The notes: generated from the letters alone by a model not told the origin. A DNA stretch of 12,892 nucleotides from JBCDCU01 sp039180865 (GCA_039180865.1 JBCDCZ010000122.1:1-12892); one strand, 5' to 3'. Shown: positions 1 through 6,886, counted from the first letter of the stretch. Numbers and translations: made by a program.

Positions 1-47
1 GCCGGAGCATTGAGGGCTACCTGTGTAACTTCAAGTGGCGTCGCCAT
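1..47 (-). CDS. tolQ: Start of a gene cut by the window edge, probably TolQ
   Basis: Only the first 15 codons are visible, reading MATPLEVTQVALNAP. The ATG at 47-45 is preceded by a good ribosome binding site (AAGGAAG on the minus strand, about seven bases before the start), so this is a convincing gene start. The fragment is too short to identify by itself. The name is an inference from order: ybgC, the next gene upstream on the same strand, is commonly followed by tolQ, tolR, tolA, tolB and pal in proteobacteria. TolQ would be an inner-membrane proton-channel subunit that energises TolA for envelope constriction during division. The 452-base gap to ybgC suggests its own promoter. Confidence 0.42.
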   Translation of the reverse strand, partial: MATPLEVTQVALNAP

Positions 48-499
48 GATTGTTCTTCCTTAATGACCACAAAACCACGTGGTGGTTGGAGTTAAGAAAA
101 TTGGAAAAAGCGCTCTCATCCGGGCATCCCGGACCGCCAGGCAGGGGGGTATTTTTCTCATTGAGGAGCGCCAATCGCTTTTCAGCCCTATCGCCCGACC
201 TTTTCGACACAGCACCTATCCAGCACGCTTGTGTTTCTGCCGGCTCCGGTTGTCACTCAAGGCCGCCCCTGCCTCTCGCAAAAAGTCCCTTACTGCAAAA
301 TTTGGCGAAATCACGGCGCGACCGGACATTCTGGCCGGTCTGGGCCTGATCGCGCAAACACTCACAACAAACGCCGGTTATGGTTAAAAAAATGTAAGGA
401 TCAAGACAAGTCCGCTCGATTTGATGACCTGCTTGATCGAAAGTCTTACCATTCGGCACATTGCCCGACATGGCTCAGCGTTTGCTTCTTCTGCGGGGC
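48..499. other. Gene-free stretch between ybgC and the putative tolQ
   Basis: I see no convincing gene in these 452 bases. Several short frames are open on both strands but lack good ribosome binding sites and recognisable products. Visible structure: a GACCGG / CCGGTC inverted repeat (320-325 and 335-340, 9-base loop) without a T-tract; a perfect 10-base palindrome ACCACGTGGT at 74-83, close to the tolQ ribosome binding site; and a weak minus-strand promoter-like pair, TTGATC (404-399) and CATAAC (382-377) with a 16-base spacer, which would give the putative tolQ a leader of about 320 bases. All of these are suggestive only. Confidence 0.4.
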
Positions 500-955
500 T
501 TAACGTGAAAAGAGCGCCTGCGCAATGGCCTCCGGTAACCGGGCCGGGCGTTTTTCAGAATCGATCAACAGGGCCGTAACCTCGGCGGTGATGAGTGTTT
601 CATCATCGCGCATAACCGTTTGCTCCATGATGAGCCTGACACCTGTTTTGCCCGTGAGCCTGGTTTTGATTGTCAGAATATCATCGATCACGGCAGCGCC
701 AGCGAAATCCACCGACATCGATTTCACGACGAAATAGAGCGGTTTTCCAAATGCCCCCTCACCAAGGGCCCGATGATGGACGCCCTTCAAACGGAGAAAA
801 TCCGTGCGCCCTCGCTCAAGAAAGTGGAGGTATCGCGCGTGGTAGACCACGCCTGAAAAATCCGTATCCTCGAAATAAACCCTGAGCGTGAGGCGGTGGC
901 CATCCTCATCCAGGACACCGGAAAGAAGGGCTTCTTGGTCATCGTACTTGGTCAA
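500..955 (-). CDS. ybgC: YbgC-type acyl-CoA thioesterase (Tol-Pal cluster)
   Basis: A 151-residue hot-dog-fold thioesterase. The signature RVYFEDTDFSGVVYHARY (residues 25-42) is the YbgC active-site loop, with Asp32 aligning to the catalytic Asp18 of the E. coli protein, followed by the usual LHFLERGR helix. YbgC hydrolyses short-chain or phospholipid-linked acyl-CoA/ACP thioesters at the cytoplasmic side of the membrane and is encoded with the tol-pal genes in many proteobacteria. Length is close to family norms (about 130-150). The start is unusual: there is no ATG or GTG in frame before the domain, a TAG lies seven codons upstream, and TTG at 955 is the only conventional start; the ribosome binding site in front of it is weak. 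The gene is divergent from the thiamine operon. Identification is firm; the exact start is less so. Confidence 0.9.
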   Translation of the reverse strand: MTKYDDQEALLSGVLDEDGHRLTLRVYFEDTDFSGVVYHARYLHFLERGRTDFLRLKGVHHRALGEGAFGKPLYFVVKSMSVDFAGAAVIDDILTIKTRLTGKTGVRLIMEQTVMRDDETLITAEVTALLIDSEKRPARLPEAIAQALFSR

Positions 956-1100
956 AATATACCATGCTTTAAACTAGCCGCGCATTTCAGCTTCTGTTGC
1001 CTACGTGAAGAACGAAACGATAGGTTGATCACTTTTCGGATGCAACAATCACGATTGACTGGCGACCTGGCAGAAAGCGACGATCGAGAGGCGCTAAGTG

Positions 1101-1128
1101 TTGACACAATGTAGCAAACCGATAGGTT
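1101..1128 (+). promoter_or_regulatory. Promoter of the thiamine operon
   Basis: TTGACA at 1101-1106 is a perfect -35 box. After a 16-base spacer comes TAGGTT at 1123-1128, a moderate -10 box (T, A and final T of TATAAT). Transcription would start near 1135, right at the 5' edge of the riboswitch, which is where a riboswitch-controlled promoter should lie. Confidence 0.6.
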
Positions 1129-1131
1129 GGA

Positions 1132-1306
1132 TTTCGTCGAGGAGAGTCCCGAGAAGGGTTCTGAGAGGCGGTTGAGAACCGATTTCCGGCATTTGGTTTT
1201 TGCTTTCGGCGTGTGCCGATATTTGACCAAACAATGCCAGAAAATATGGTCGCCACCGCGATCCTTACGACCTGATCCAGGTGATGCTGGCGAAGGCACG
1301 ATTGAC
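1132..1306 (+). promoter_or_regulatory. TPP riboswitch (THI element) ahead of thiO
   Basis: The two conserved halves of a thiamine pyrophosphate aptamer are visible. The pyrimidine-binding strand carries CTGAGA at 1161-1166, following a CCC/GGG stem (1148-1150 and 1156-1158). The pyrophosphate-binding half at 1271-1296 contains CCTGATCC, the CCAG...CTGG hairpin (1277-1280 with 1287-1290) around GTGATG, and GCGAAGG. Between the halves, GCGGT (1168-1172) can pair with ACCGC (1255-1259), enclosing an 82-base arm with further pairing: GGCAT (1188-1192) with ATGCC (1234-1238), and TTGGT (1193-1197) with ACCAA (1226-1230). A long facultative arm is known in bacterial THI elements. There is no T-tract downstream, while CCCGC (1319-1323) can pair with GCGGG (1373-1377) just before the thiO ribosome binding site, so control of translation start seems likelier than termination. 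The outer boundaries are approximate. Confidence 0.9.
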
Positions 1307-1395
1307 CGGCGATTAGACCCCGCAAATGGCAACGCGCTTCCTGTATCCCTGATAAGAGCGGATAACAGTTAAGCGGGCGAAGGATCATTGCGGCG

Positions 1396-2430
1396 ATGCT
1401 TGGAAAGAGCGTCAAAATCATCGGAGCGGGTGTAGCAGGTCTGGCGGTTGCCGCTGAACTCGTCGAACACGGTTATGATGTCCGCATTTTCGATCTCGGC
1501 AGTGATATCGGAGACAATGCCTGTTCTTGGTATGCGGGCGGGATGCTCGCTCCCTGGTGTGAGCTTGAAAGCGCAGAAGAACCGGTTGCAAGGCTTGGAA
1601 GCGAGGCCGCAGATTGGTGGGCAGCACGCATTGAGGGCGTCAATCGGCTTGGGAGCCTCGTGGTTGCCCCACCGAGAGACAGCGGCGATTTAAAGCGCTT
1701 TGCGCGGCGAACCGATCGTTTCGAATGGGTCGATGAGGAAAAAATCGCGACCCTTGAACCGGCACTTGCAGGTCAATTCCGCAAAGGTCTCTTCTTTGGC
1801 AGCGAAGCGCATCTTAATCCGCGAGACGCCATGATTGAGCTTGCGGCTTATCTTCGCAACGAAGGCGCGGCATTCCATTTTGAAACCGACGGTTATCGTA
1901 CGCGGCCAACCGATATCACGATTGACACAAGAGGTTTTGCGGCACGCGACCGCCTCTCCGGTCTGCGTGGTGTCAAAGGTGAGATGCTGATCATCAAAAG
2001 CAATGAAATTCAGCTCTCCCGTCCCGTCCGCATGCTTCACCCTCGCATCCCGAGCTACATTGTACCGCGCGAGGACGGTCACTTCATGGTCGGCGCGACG
2101 ATGATTGAAAGCGGCGAACGCGGTAACATAACCGCCCGTTCCATGATCGAACTCCTGTCGGCCGCCTTCGCCCTTCATCCGGCATTCGGTGAAGCGGAAA
2201 TCATTGAAATCGGAACCGATGTCCGGCCGGCCTATGCGGACAACCTGCCGAGGATCGTTGAGGAAGATGGAGTTATCTACGTGAACGGTCTTTACCGCCA
2301 CGGATTTCTGCTGGCTCCAGCCCTTGCCCGTATGACTCGCGAGGTCGTCAATCAGGAAGCTGTTCCGGAGTTCTTTCAATTACAGACGAGAGAGGATGAT
2401 GACATTGATCGTAAACGGTCAAAAGCGTGA
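1396..2430 (+). CDS. thiO: Glycine oxidase ThiO (thiazole synthesis)
   Basis: A 344-residue FAD-dependent amine oxidase of the D-amino-acid/glycine oxidase family. It oxidises glycine to iminoacetate (dehydroglycine), the nitrogen donor for the thiazole ring built by ThiG. The N-terminus has the dinucleotide-binding motif IIGAGVAGLA (Gly10, Gly12, Gly15), followed by an acidic end to the second strand (VRIFD). The middle part has the substrate-domain segments YIVPREDGHFMVGATMIE and DVRPAYADNLP, and the C-terminus the conserved NGLYRHGFLLAPALA FAD-capping segment. AGGA at 1381-1384 is a suitable ribosome binding site for the ATG. The gene is first in the operon behind the TPP riboswitch, and its last 35 bases overlap thiS, indicating translational coupling. 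The family also contains other glycine/sarcosine oxidases, but the neighbours settle the role. Confidence 0.93.
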   Translation: MLGKSVKIIGAGVAGLAVAAELVEHGYDVRIFDLGSDIGDNACSWYAGGMLAPWCELESAEEPVARLGSEAADWWAARIEGVNRLGSLVVAPPRDSGDLKRFARRTDRFEWVDEEKIATLEPALAGQFRKGLFFGSEAHLNPRDAMIELAAYLRNEGAAFHFETDGYRTRPTDITIDTRGFAARDRLSGLRGVKGEMLIIKSNEIQLSRPVRMLHPRIPSYIVPREDGHFMVGATMIESGERGNITARSMIELLSAAFALHPAFGEAEIIEIGTDVRPAYADNLPRIVEEDGVIYVNGLYRHGFLLAPALARMTREVVNQEAVPEFFQLQTREDDDIDRKRSKA

Positions 2431-2596
2431 CTGCGAAAGCCGTACCCTGGCGGCACTTCTTACTGAATTGCGCTATGGCGATGCGATTGTTGCAACGGCG
2501 GTCAACGGCGACTTTGTTGCAGCCGACGCCCGCGCGAAGACCCCGGTCAGTACAGGTGACCGGATCGAGATTCTCGCTCCGATGAAAGGCGGGTGA
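2396..2596 (+). CDS. thiS: Sulfur carrier protein ThiS
   Basis: A 66-residue ubiquitin-like sulfur carrier. The N-terminal strand LIVNGQKRD and the C-terminal tail IEILAPMKGG are diagnostic: the terminal Gly-Gly is adenylated and converted to a thiocarboxylate, which hands sulfur to ThiG. Length fits the family (about 65). Two adjacent ATG codons (2396 and 2399) could start it; the second gives a better distance from the GAGAGAGG purine run and an N-terminus nearer the family pattern. The gene overlaps the end of thiO and its TGA lies one base before the thiG ATG. No thiF or moeB-like activating enzyme is encoded in this window, so activation must be supplied from elsewhere. Confidence 0.95.
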   Translation: MMTLIVNGQKRDCESRTLAALLTELRYGDAIVATAVNGDFVAADARAKTPVSTGDRIEILAPMKGG

Positions 2597-2597
2597 A

Positions 2598-3368
2598 ATG
2601 CTGACCCTTTATGGAGAGACAACTGAAAGCCGATTGATGCTCGGCACCTCGCTTTATCCGTCACCTGCCATCATGAGCGAAGCGATACGCGAAAGCGGCG
2701 CTGAGATCGTCACCGTATCGCTGCGCCGGGAATCCGGCCTTGACCGCGCCGGACAGGATTTCTGGCAACTAATTAGGGCGCTTGACGTCCGGGTCCTGCC
2801 GAACACGGCTGGATGTCATTCCGCCCAAGAAGCAATAACCACGGCGATGATGGCCCGCGAGGTTTTCGACACGCGCTGGATCAAGCTCGAAGTGATCGGT
2901 GAAGCGGACACGCTCCAGCCCGATGTTTTCGGCCTTGTAGAAGCAGCCCGAGAATTATCATCCCAGGGATTTCAGGTTTTCCCTTACACAACCGACGATC
3001 TCGTTGTTGCCGAACGCCTTCTTGAAGCAGGTTGCGAAGTCTTGATGCCTTGGGGTGCGCCGATCGGGTCAGGCCGCGGTCTCAACGACCGCTTTGCGCT
3101 GAGAGCGATGCGCGCACATTTCCCGGATGTGCCACTCGTAATTGATGCTGGCCTTGGCCTGCCGTCGCACGCGGCTGATGCAATGGAACTCGGTTACGAC
3201 GCCGTTCTTCTCAATACGGCTATCGCGAAGGCAGGAGATCCGGTCTTGATGGCAAAGGCCTTCGCAACCGCACTCGACGCTGGCCGCATGGCCTATGAAG
3301 CTGATCCGATGGAGCCCCGTGATATGGCAGCGCCATCAACACCGGTCCTCGGCAAAGCGCAATTCTGA
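2598..3368 (+). CDS. thiG: Thiazole synthase ThiG
   Basis: A 256-residue TIM-barrel enzyme that condenses 1-deoxy-D-xylulose 5-phosphate, iminoacetate from ThiO and sulfur from ThiS thiocarboxylate to form the thiazole phosphate moiety. The Schiff-base lysine is Lys96 in the segment TRWIKLEVIG, matching the known active-site position. Other family landmarks are the N-terminal SRLMLGTSLYPS, VLPNTAGCHSAQEA, and the phosphate-binding MPWGAPIGSGRGL, followed by VIDAGLGLPSHA. Start and length are standard. It follows thiS after a single base, as expected for two proteins that form a complex. It is the thiO-dependent (aerobic, glycine-using) version of the pathway rather than the thiH (tyrosine) version. 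Confidence 0.96.
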   Translation: MLTLYGETTESRLMLGTSLYPSPAIMSEAIRESGAEIVTVSLRRESGLDRAGQDFWQLIRALDVRVLPNTAGCHSAQEAITTAMMAREVFDTRWIKLEVIGEADTLQPDVFGLVEAARELSSQGFQVFPYTTDDLVVAERLLEAGCEVLMPWGAPIGSGRGLNDRFALRAMRAHFPDVPLVIDAGLGLPSHAADAMELGYDAVLLNTAIAKAGDPVLMAKAFATALDAGRMAYEADPMEPRDMAAPSTPVLGKAQF

Positions 3369-3387
3369 TCTGTCACGAAACCACCCT

Positions 3388-4020
3388 ATGACCCTTGATC
3401 CTTTTTATCCGATTGTAGACACATCCGCGTGGCTTGATCGCCTTCTCCCCCTTGGCGTGAAGCTTGTGCAGCTACGTATGAAGGACCGTCACGGAAACAG
3501 TCCGGATGAAGCAACGAGGCGCCGGGAAATCATCCGCGCGCGGGATTTGTGCGAAGCCCATTCCTGTCAGCTGATTGTCAACGATTTCTGGGAGATCGCG
3601 ATCGACGAGAAGTGCGATTTCATCCATCTTGGTCAGGAAGATCTCAACGACGCTGACCTCTCGGCAATCCGCCGGGCAGGACTGAAACTCGGCGTCAGCA
3701 CGCACTCCGATGAGGAACTTGAGCGCGGGCTTTCCGTCGATCCCGATTATGTTGCGCTAGGCCCGATCTATCCAACGATCCTGAAAGAAATGAAGTGGGA
3801 TCCGCAGGGCCTCGAGAAGATCCCGCTTTGGAAAAAGCGGATCGGCAAGGTTCCGCTTTGTGCGATCGGCGGCATTACGCTCGACCGGATCGAAGGCGTT
3901 CTAGAAGCGGGAGCGGACATTGCCTCGGTTGTGACCGACGTTACCCTGAACGATGATCCGGAAGCGCGTACCCGTGCGTTTATCGATAGAACACGCCGTT
4001 TTGAGCGTTCGCCAGCCTAA
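3388..4020 (+). CDS. thiE: Thiamine phosphate synthase ThiE
   Basis: A 210-residue TIM-barrel protein that joins HMP-pyrophosphate to thiazole phosphate, giving thiamine phosphate. Landmarks in order: VKLVQLRMKD (24-33), LIVND (62-66), FIHLGQEDL (78-86), GVSTHSDEE (102-110), YVALGPIYPT (121-130) and CAIGGITLDRI (158-168). The frame is open further upstream inside thiG, but the ATG at 3388 begins at the normal family N-terminus (DPFYPIVDT), 19 bases after the thiG stop; its ribosome binding site is weak, so coupling to thiG is likely. After GPIYPT this protein reads ILKEMKW rather than the more common T-x-S/T-K pattern, so it belongs to a divergent branch. A TenI-like role is possible but less likely at the end of thiOSG. 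Confidence 0.88.
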   Translation: MTLDPFYPIVDTSAWLDRLLPLGVKLVQLRMKDRHGNSPDEATRRREIIRARDLCEAHSCQLIVNDFWEIAIDEKCDFIHLGQEDLNDADLSAIRRAGLKLGVSTHSDEELERGLSVDPDYVALGPIYPTILKEMKWDPQGLEKIPLWKKRIGKVPLCAIGGITLDRIEGVLEAGADIASVVTDVTLNDDPEARTRAFIDRTRRFERSPA

Positions 4021-4031
4021 ACCGACTACGC

Positions 4032-5066
4032 CTAGTCTTCGCCTCCGGCAAAAAGGCCATATTGCTGCCCCTGCCCGGCAGGAGGGGCGGCGAGCTCGAG
4101 ATGGGCAAATGCTAGCGGGGTCAGGAGGCGCCCGCGGGGCGTTCGCTGCACGAACCCCTGCTGAATGAGATAAGGCTCAACGATCTCCTCGACCGCATCG
4201 CGCGGTTCGGAAAGCGCTGCGGAAATCGTTTCAATCCCAACCGGTCCACCGCCGAAATGAACGGCAATCTGATTGAGATAACGGCGGTCAAGTTGGTCAA
4301 GCCCGCGCCCATCCACATCAAGCCGGCTGAGCGCCCGGTCAGCGATCGGCGCGTTGATGGTGCTTTCCCCCTCGAAGATTGCGAAATCCCTGACACGCCT
4401 TAGAAGCCGACCTGCAATACGCGGTGTTCCGCGCGACCGCCTCGCAATCTCGTGGGCACCGTCGGGCGCCATCCCGATTTCCATGATGCGGGCCGCTCGC
4501 GTAACGATCCCCTCCAATTCTTCAACGGTATAAAAGTTCAATCTGATCGGAATACCGAAACGATCGCGTAAGGGTGTCGTCAGAAGTCCAAGCCGCGTCG
4601 TCGCTGCCACCAGCGTGAATTTCGCAAGATCGATCTTGACCGAGCGTGCTGCCGGCCCCTCACCGATGATCAGATCAAGCTCGAAATCCTCCATCGCCGG
4701 ATAGAGGATTTCCTCGACAGCCGGGCTCAAGCGGTGGATTTCGTCAATAAAGAGAACATCGCGTTCTTCGAGATTGGTGAGAAGCGCGGCAAGATCGCCA
4801 GCTTTCGCGATAACCGGACCGGATGTTGCACGAAAATTAACGCCGAGCTCGCGCGCCACAATCTGGGCAAGTGTCGTCTTTCCAAGCCCAGGCGGGCCAA
4901 CGAAAAGAACGTGGTCCAACGCCTCCCCTCGGGATTTCGCCGCCGAAATGAAGACCTTCAGATTTTCCCGGGCTTCCTTTTGACCCGTGAAATCGTCAAT
5001 GGAAAGCGGGCGGATCGAGGCATCGTCCTCACCGCGTTCTTCAGGTGTGATGAGCCGGTCGCTCAC
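4032..5066 (-). CDS. ruvB: Holliday junction branch-migration ATPase RuvB
   Basis: A 344-residue AAA+ motor that, as a hexameric ring guided by RuvA, pumps DNA through Holliday junctions. Walker A is GPPGLGKTT (57-65), Walker B LFIDEIHR (105-112), sensor 1 AATTR (154-158) and the arginine-finger region LRDRFG (166-171). The small domain has RSRGTPRIAGRLLRRVRDF, with sensor 2 in GTPRIA, and the C-terminal winged helix ends in TPRGRLLTP. Length matches the family. The start is a GTG at 5066 with an AGAGGA ribosome binding site about 11 bases upstream; no upstream start is closer to the family N-terminus. It sits 47 bases after ruvA in the same direction. The stop is only 11 bases from that of the convergent thiE. 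Confidence 0.97.
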   Translation of the reverse strand: MSDRLITPEERGEDDASIRPLSIDDFTGQKEARENLKVFISAAKSRGEALDHVLFVGPPGLGKTTLAQIVARELGVNFRATSGPVIAKAGDLAALLTNLEERDVLFIDEIHRLSPAVEEILYPAMEDFELDLIIGEGPAARSVKIDLAKFTLVAATTRLGLLTTPLRDRFGIPIRLNFYTVEELEGIVTRAARIMEIGMAPDGAHEIARRSRGTPRIAGRLLRRVRDFAIFEGESTINAPIADRALSRLDVDGRGLDQLDRRYLNQIAVHFGGGPVGIETISAALSEPRDAVEEIVEPYLIQQGFVQRTPRGRLLTPLAFAHLELAAPPAGQGQQYGLFAGGED

Positions 5067-5113
5067 GGGTGATTAGTCCTCTCGGTCTTCGGGGTCATTC
5101 CATCCATGCGGTT

Positions 5114-5731
5114 TCATTGCGACAACTCCTTTAGGCCCAATCTGATGAGGGTCTGGGTATCAGCCGAACCGCCCGCTGACGAGAGCGCTTTTGCAACAGC
5201 GGCGGAAGCTTGCGGTGAACCATAGCCAAGGTTGGTCAGCGCTGAAACGGCATCGGACACGTTTGAAGGTGCCACCCCTTCTGAGAGTTCCTGCTGGAGA
5301 CCCATGGTACCGGTCGCATCGCCCGACAAAGCGGGCGCCTTATTCTTCAATTCAAGCACGATCCGTTGCGCGACCTTTGGACCGACGCCAGGCGCACGCG
5401 CGACCATTGCCTTATCTTGGAGCGCAATGGCTGACGCAAGGTCCGCGGGTGACAGGGTGCCAAGAATGGCAAGCGCGACCTTGGCACCAACCCCTTGCAC
5501 ATTCTGGAGAAGTTTGAACCAGGACCGCTCAAGATCGGACGAAAAACCGAAAAGCCTGATTTCTGTCTCGCGGACATGGGTCTCGATCGAAAGCGTGACC
5601 GCCTCCCCGGCAGAAGGCAGAGACTGCAACGTGCGATTGGAGCAATAGACTTCATAGCCAACACCGTGGACATCGATAATCACGAAGTCCTCGCCGCTGC
5701 TATCGACCGTACCCTTGAGCTTCCCGATCAT
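5114..5731 (-). CDS. ruvA: Holliday junction-binding protein RuvA
   Basis: A 205-residue protein that binds the four-way junction as a tetramer and loads RuvB. The N-terminal OB-fold domain begins MIGKLKGTVD and contains DVHGVGYEVYCS. Two helix-hairpin-helix motifs follow: QNVQGVGAKVALAIL (77-91) and APGVGPKVAQRIVLEL (113-128). After a flexible linker rich in Gly, Ala and Ser comes the C-terminal RuvB-contacting domain (about 155-205, VSDAVSALTNLGYG). The frame is open 21 codons further upstream, but the ATG at 5731 gives the standard N-terminus and overlaps the ruvC stop by four bases (ATGA), a typical coupled junction. Confidence 0.97.
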   Translation of the reverse strand: MIGKLKGTVDSSGEDFVIIDVHGVGYEVYCSNRTLQSLPSAGEAVTLSIETHVRETEIRLFGFSSDLERSWFKLLQNVQGVGAKVALAILGTLSPADLASAIALQDKAMVARAPGVGPKVAQRIVLELKNKAPALSGDATGTMGLQQELSEGVAPSNVSDAVSALTNLGYGSPQASAAVAKALSSAGGSADTQTLIRLGLKELSQ

Positions 5732-6249
5732 GCGACGGCTCCCCGCAAAGCGGCATTTATACGATTGTCCGCTTTGCGGTGATGCGCATGACATATGGCA
5801 ATTGCGAGCGCATCGGCAGCATCGTCACTATCGAACCGTGCTTTAGGAAGAAGCATCCCCACCATTGTGCGGATCTGTTTCTTGTCGCCATGCCCAACGC
5901 CGGTCACGGTTTTCTTCACCTGGTTCGGCGCATATTCAAAGACCCGAATTCCAAAACGCGCCGGCGCGTAAAGACAGATACCGCGCGCTTGACCAAGCTT
6001 CAGGGTAGCCCGGGCGTCCTTGTTGACGAAAGTTTCTTCAACGGCTGCTTCCTTAGGCTTGAATTCATCAAGCAGCGATTCGAGCGATAACGCGATATCG
6101 AGCAGACGCTTTGCCAGATCCCCCTCAGTTGCCGCTTTGATAGTCCCAGCGCCAACAAAGGATAGAGTGTTGCCACGCGCCTCGATGACACCCCAGCCGG
6201 TTTTCCGGAGACCGGGGTCAATGCCAAGAATGCGAATCACATCGTTCAT
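5728..6249 (-). CDS. ruvC: Holliday junction resolvase RuvC
   Basis: A 173-residue endonuclease that cuts Holliday junctions symmetrically. The four acidic metal ligands are visible: Asp11 in ILGIDPG, Glu71 in AAVEETF, and Asp143 and Asp146 in DDAADALAIA, matching Asp7, Glu66, Asp138 and Asp141 of E. coli. The DNA-contact segment NKDARATLKLGQARG is also standard. It is the first gene of ruvC-ruvA-ruvB. No ribosome binding site precedes the ATG; instead a good -10 box, TATGAT, ends six bases before it, so the transcript may begin at the start codon itself. A strong terminator upstream separates it from the next gene on the same strand. Confidence 0.97.
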   Translation of the reverse strand: MNDVIRILGIDPGLRKTGWGVIEARGNTLSFVGAGTIKAATEGDLAKRLLDIALSLESLLDEFKPKEAAVEETFVNKDARATLKLGQARGICLYAPARFGIRVFEYAPNQVKKTVTGVGHGDKKQIRTMVGMLLPKARFDSDDAADALAIAICHAHHRKADNRINAALRGAVA

Positions 6250-6255
6250 GAATCA

Positions 6256-6284
6256 ATCATAGACGAATAGCGTTGCCAGCGAAG
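6256..6284 (-). promoter_or_regulatory. Candidate promoter of ruvCAB giving a leaderless mRNA
   Basis: On the minus strand TATGAT (6261-6256) matches the -10 consensus at five of six positions. A weak -35 box, CTTCGC (6284-6279, 17-base spacer) or TTCGCT (16-base spacer), precedes it. The expected start of transcription falls on or next to the ruvC ATG at 6249, consistent with the lack of any ribosome binding site there. Confidence 0.4.
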
Positions 6285-6377
6285 CCGTGCACCCACGGGC
6301 ACCAAACTGCTCCACTGGCGATTGACCAGCCAGCCTGCTTAAGATCTCAAACCGGCTTTTATTGTCCCGGAGAAACA

Positions 6378-6402
6378 AAAAGCGCCCGCAGGGAGCGCTT
6401 TT
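6378..6402 (-). terminator. Rho-independent terminator after the unknown gene at 6428
   Basis: AAAAGCGC (6378-6385) pairs perfectly with GCGCTTTT (6395-6402), extended inward by CC/GG with one bulged base and a GCAG loop. Read on the minus strand, the stem ends in a run of T (TTTTTGTTTC). It lies 26 bases after the stop codon at 6428 and upstream of ruvC, so it isolates the two transcription units. The A-tract on the other side could make it work in both directions. Confidence 0.85.
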
Positions 6403-6427
6403 CACATTTCCAAACGTGAAATTGTAA

Positions 6428-6841
6428 TCAGGACGCGTAGCGCATCTCACTGGCTTCAGCCCGCATCTCAGAAATCCGTTGCTGAGCCGCGCTGCGCGAA
6501 TGGAACAAATTGGATTTGAAATCTTCTTCGCGTGCCTTTTGGCGAATGGTCTTGGCCGTTTCTTCTTCGGCATCGAAACGGACAGAGCCAAGAGAATAGG
6601 CTTCGTTGACACCTTTTCCACGATAGGAAAACGCAAACCAGGCACCTTCGTTGATTCGGGTGTTGCGGTAATTGACAAGGAAATACCAACTCTTGCCCGT
6701 CGCCTTCAACCTGCTTTCGATGACATCATAAAACGCGTGGACATCGGCGCCTTTTTCAAACACGCAATCGCTGAAGTCGACTTCCATCGTCTGCGTGTCG
6801 TCGTGGAAAATCACGCGCTCGTCAAAGTTGCTGACATTCAT
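6428..6841 (-). CDS. Protein of unknown function, 137 residues
   Basis: I do not recognise this protein. The frame is open for 19 more codons upstream, but the ATG at 6841 has an excellent ribosome binding site (GAGGAGA, about seven bases away) and I take it as the start. No signal peptide or membrane segment is seen. The N-terminal part (about 8-90) looks like a small alpha/beta domain with alternating strands and helices (RVIFHDDTQTMEVDFSD, a helix at 33-49, then SWYFLVNYRNTRI), loosely reminiscent of STAS/SpoIIAA-like folds. The C-terminal third (91-133) is strongly charged and probably one long helix (AEEETAKTIRQKAREEDF). A terminator follows the stop and the leader contains a strong hairpin, so it is an independent, expressed gene. 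Function is unassigned. Confidence 0.78.
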   Translation of the reverse strand: MNVSNFDERVIFHDDTQTMEVDFSDCVFEKGADVHAFYDVIESRLKATGKSWYFLVNYRNTRINEGAWFAFSYRGKGVNEAYSLGSVRFDAEEETAKTIRQKAREEDFKSNLFHSRSAAQQRISEMRAEASEMRYAS

Positions 6842-6886
6842 AAGCTGTTCTCCTCTGGGTCCCTTGAACGCTTTTTGTTCGATCCC

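Noticed and set aside
79..387. 102-codon plus-strand frame as a gene
   Set aside because: No ribosome binding site before the ATG, an unnatural N-terminal half rich in Arg and Ser, no recognised family, and an equally good antisense frame; kept only as a low-interest finding.
1690..2379. 229-codon minus-strand frame opposite thiO
   Set aside because: Exactly antisense to a clear thiO gene with diagnostic motifs; shadow of its codon pattern.
6253..6678. 141-codon minus-strand frame overlapping the unknown gene and the terminator
   Set aside because: It runs through a strong terminator, has no ribosome binding site, and overlaps the better-supported frame at 6428-6841.
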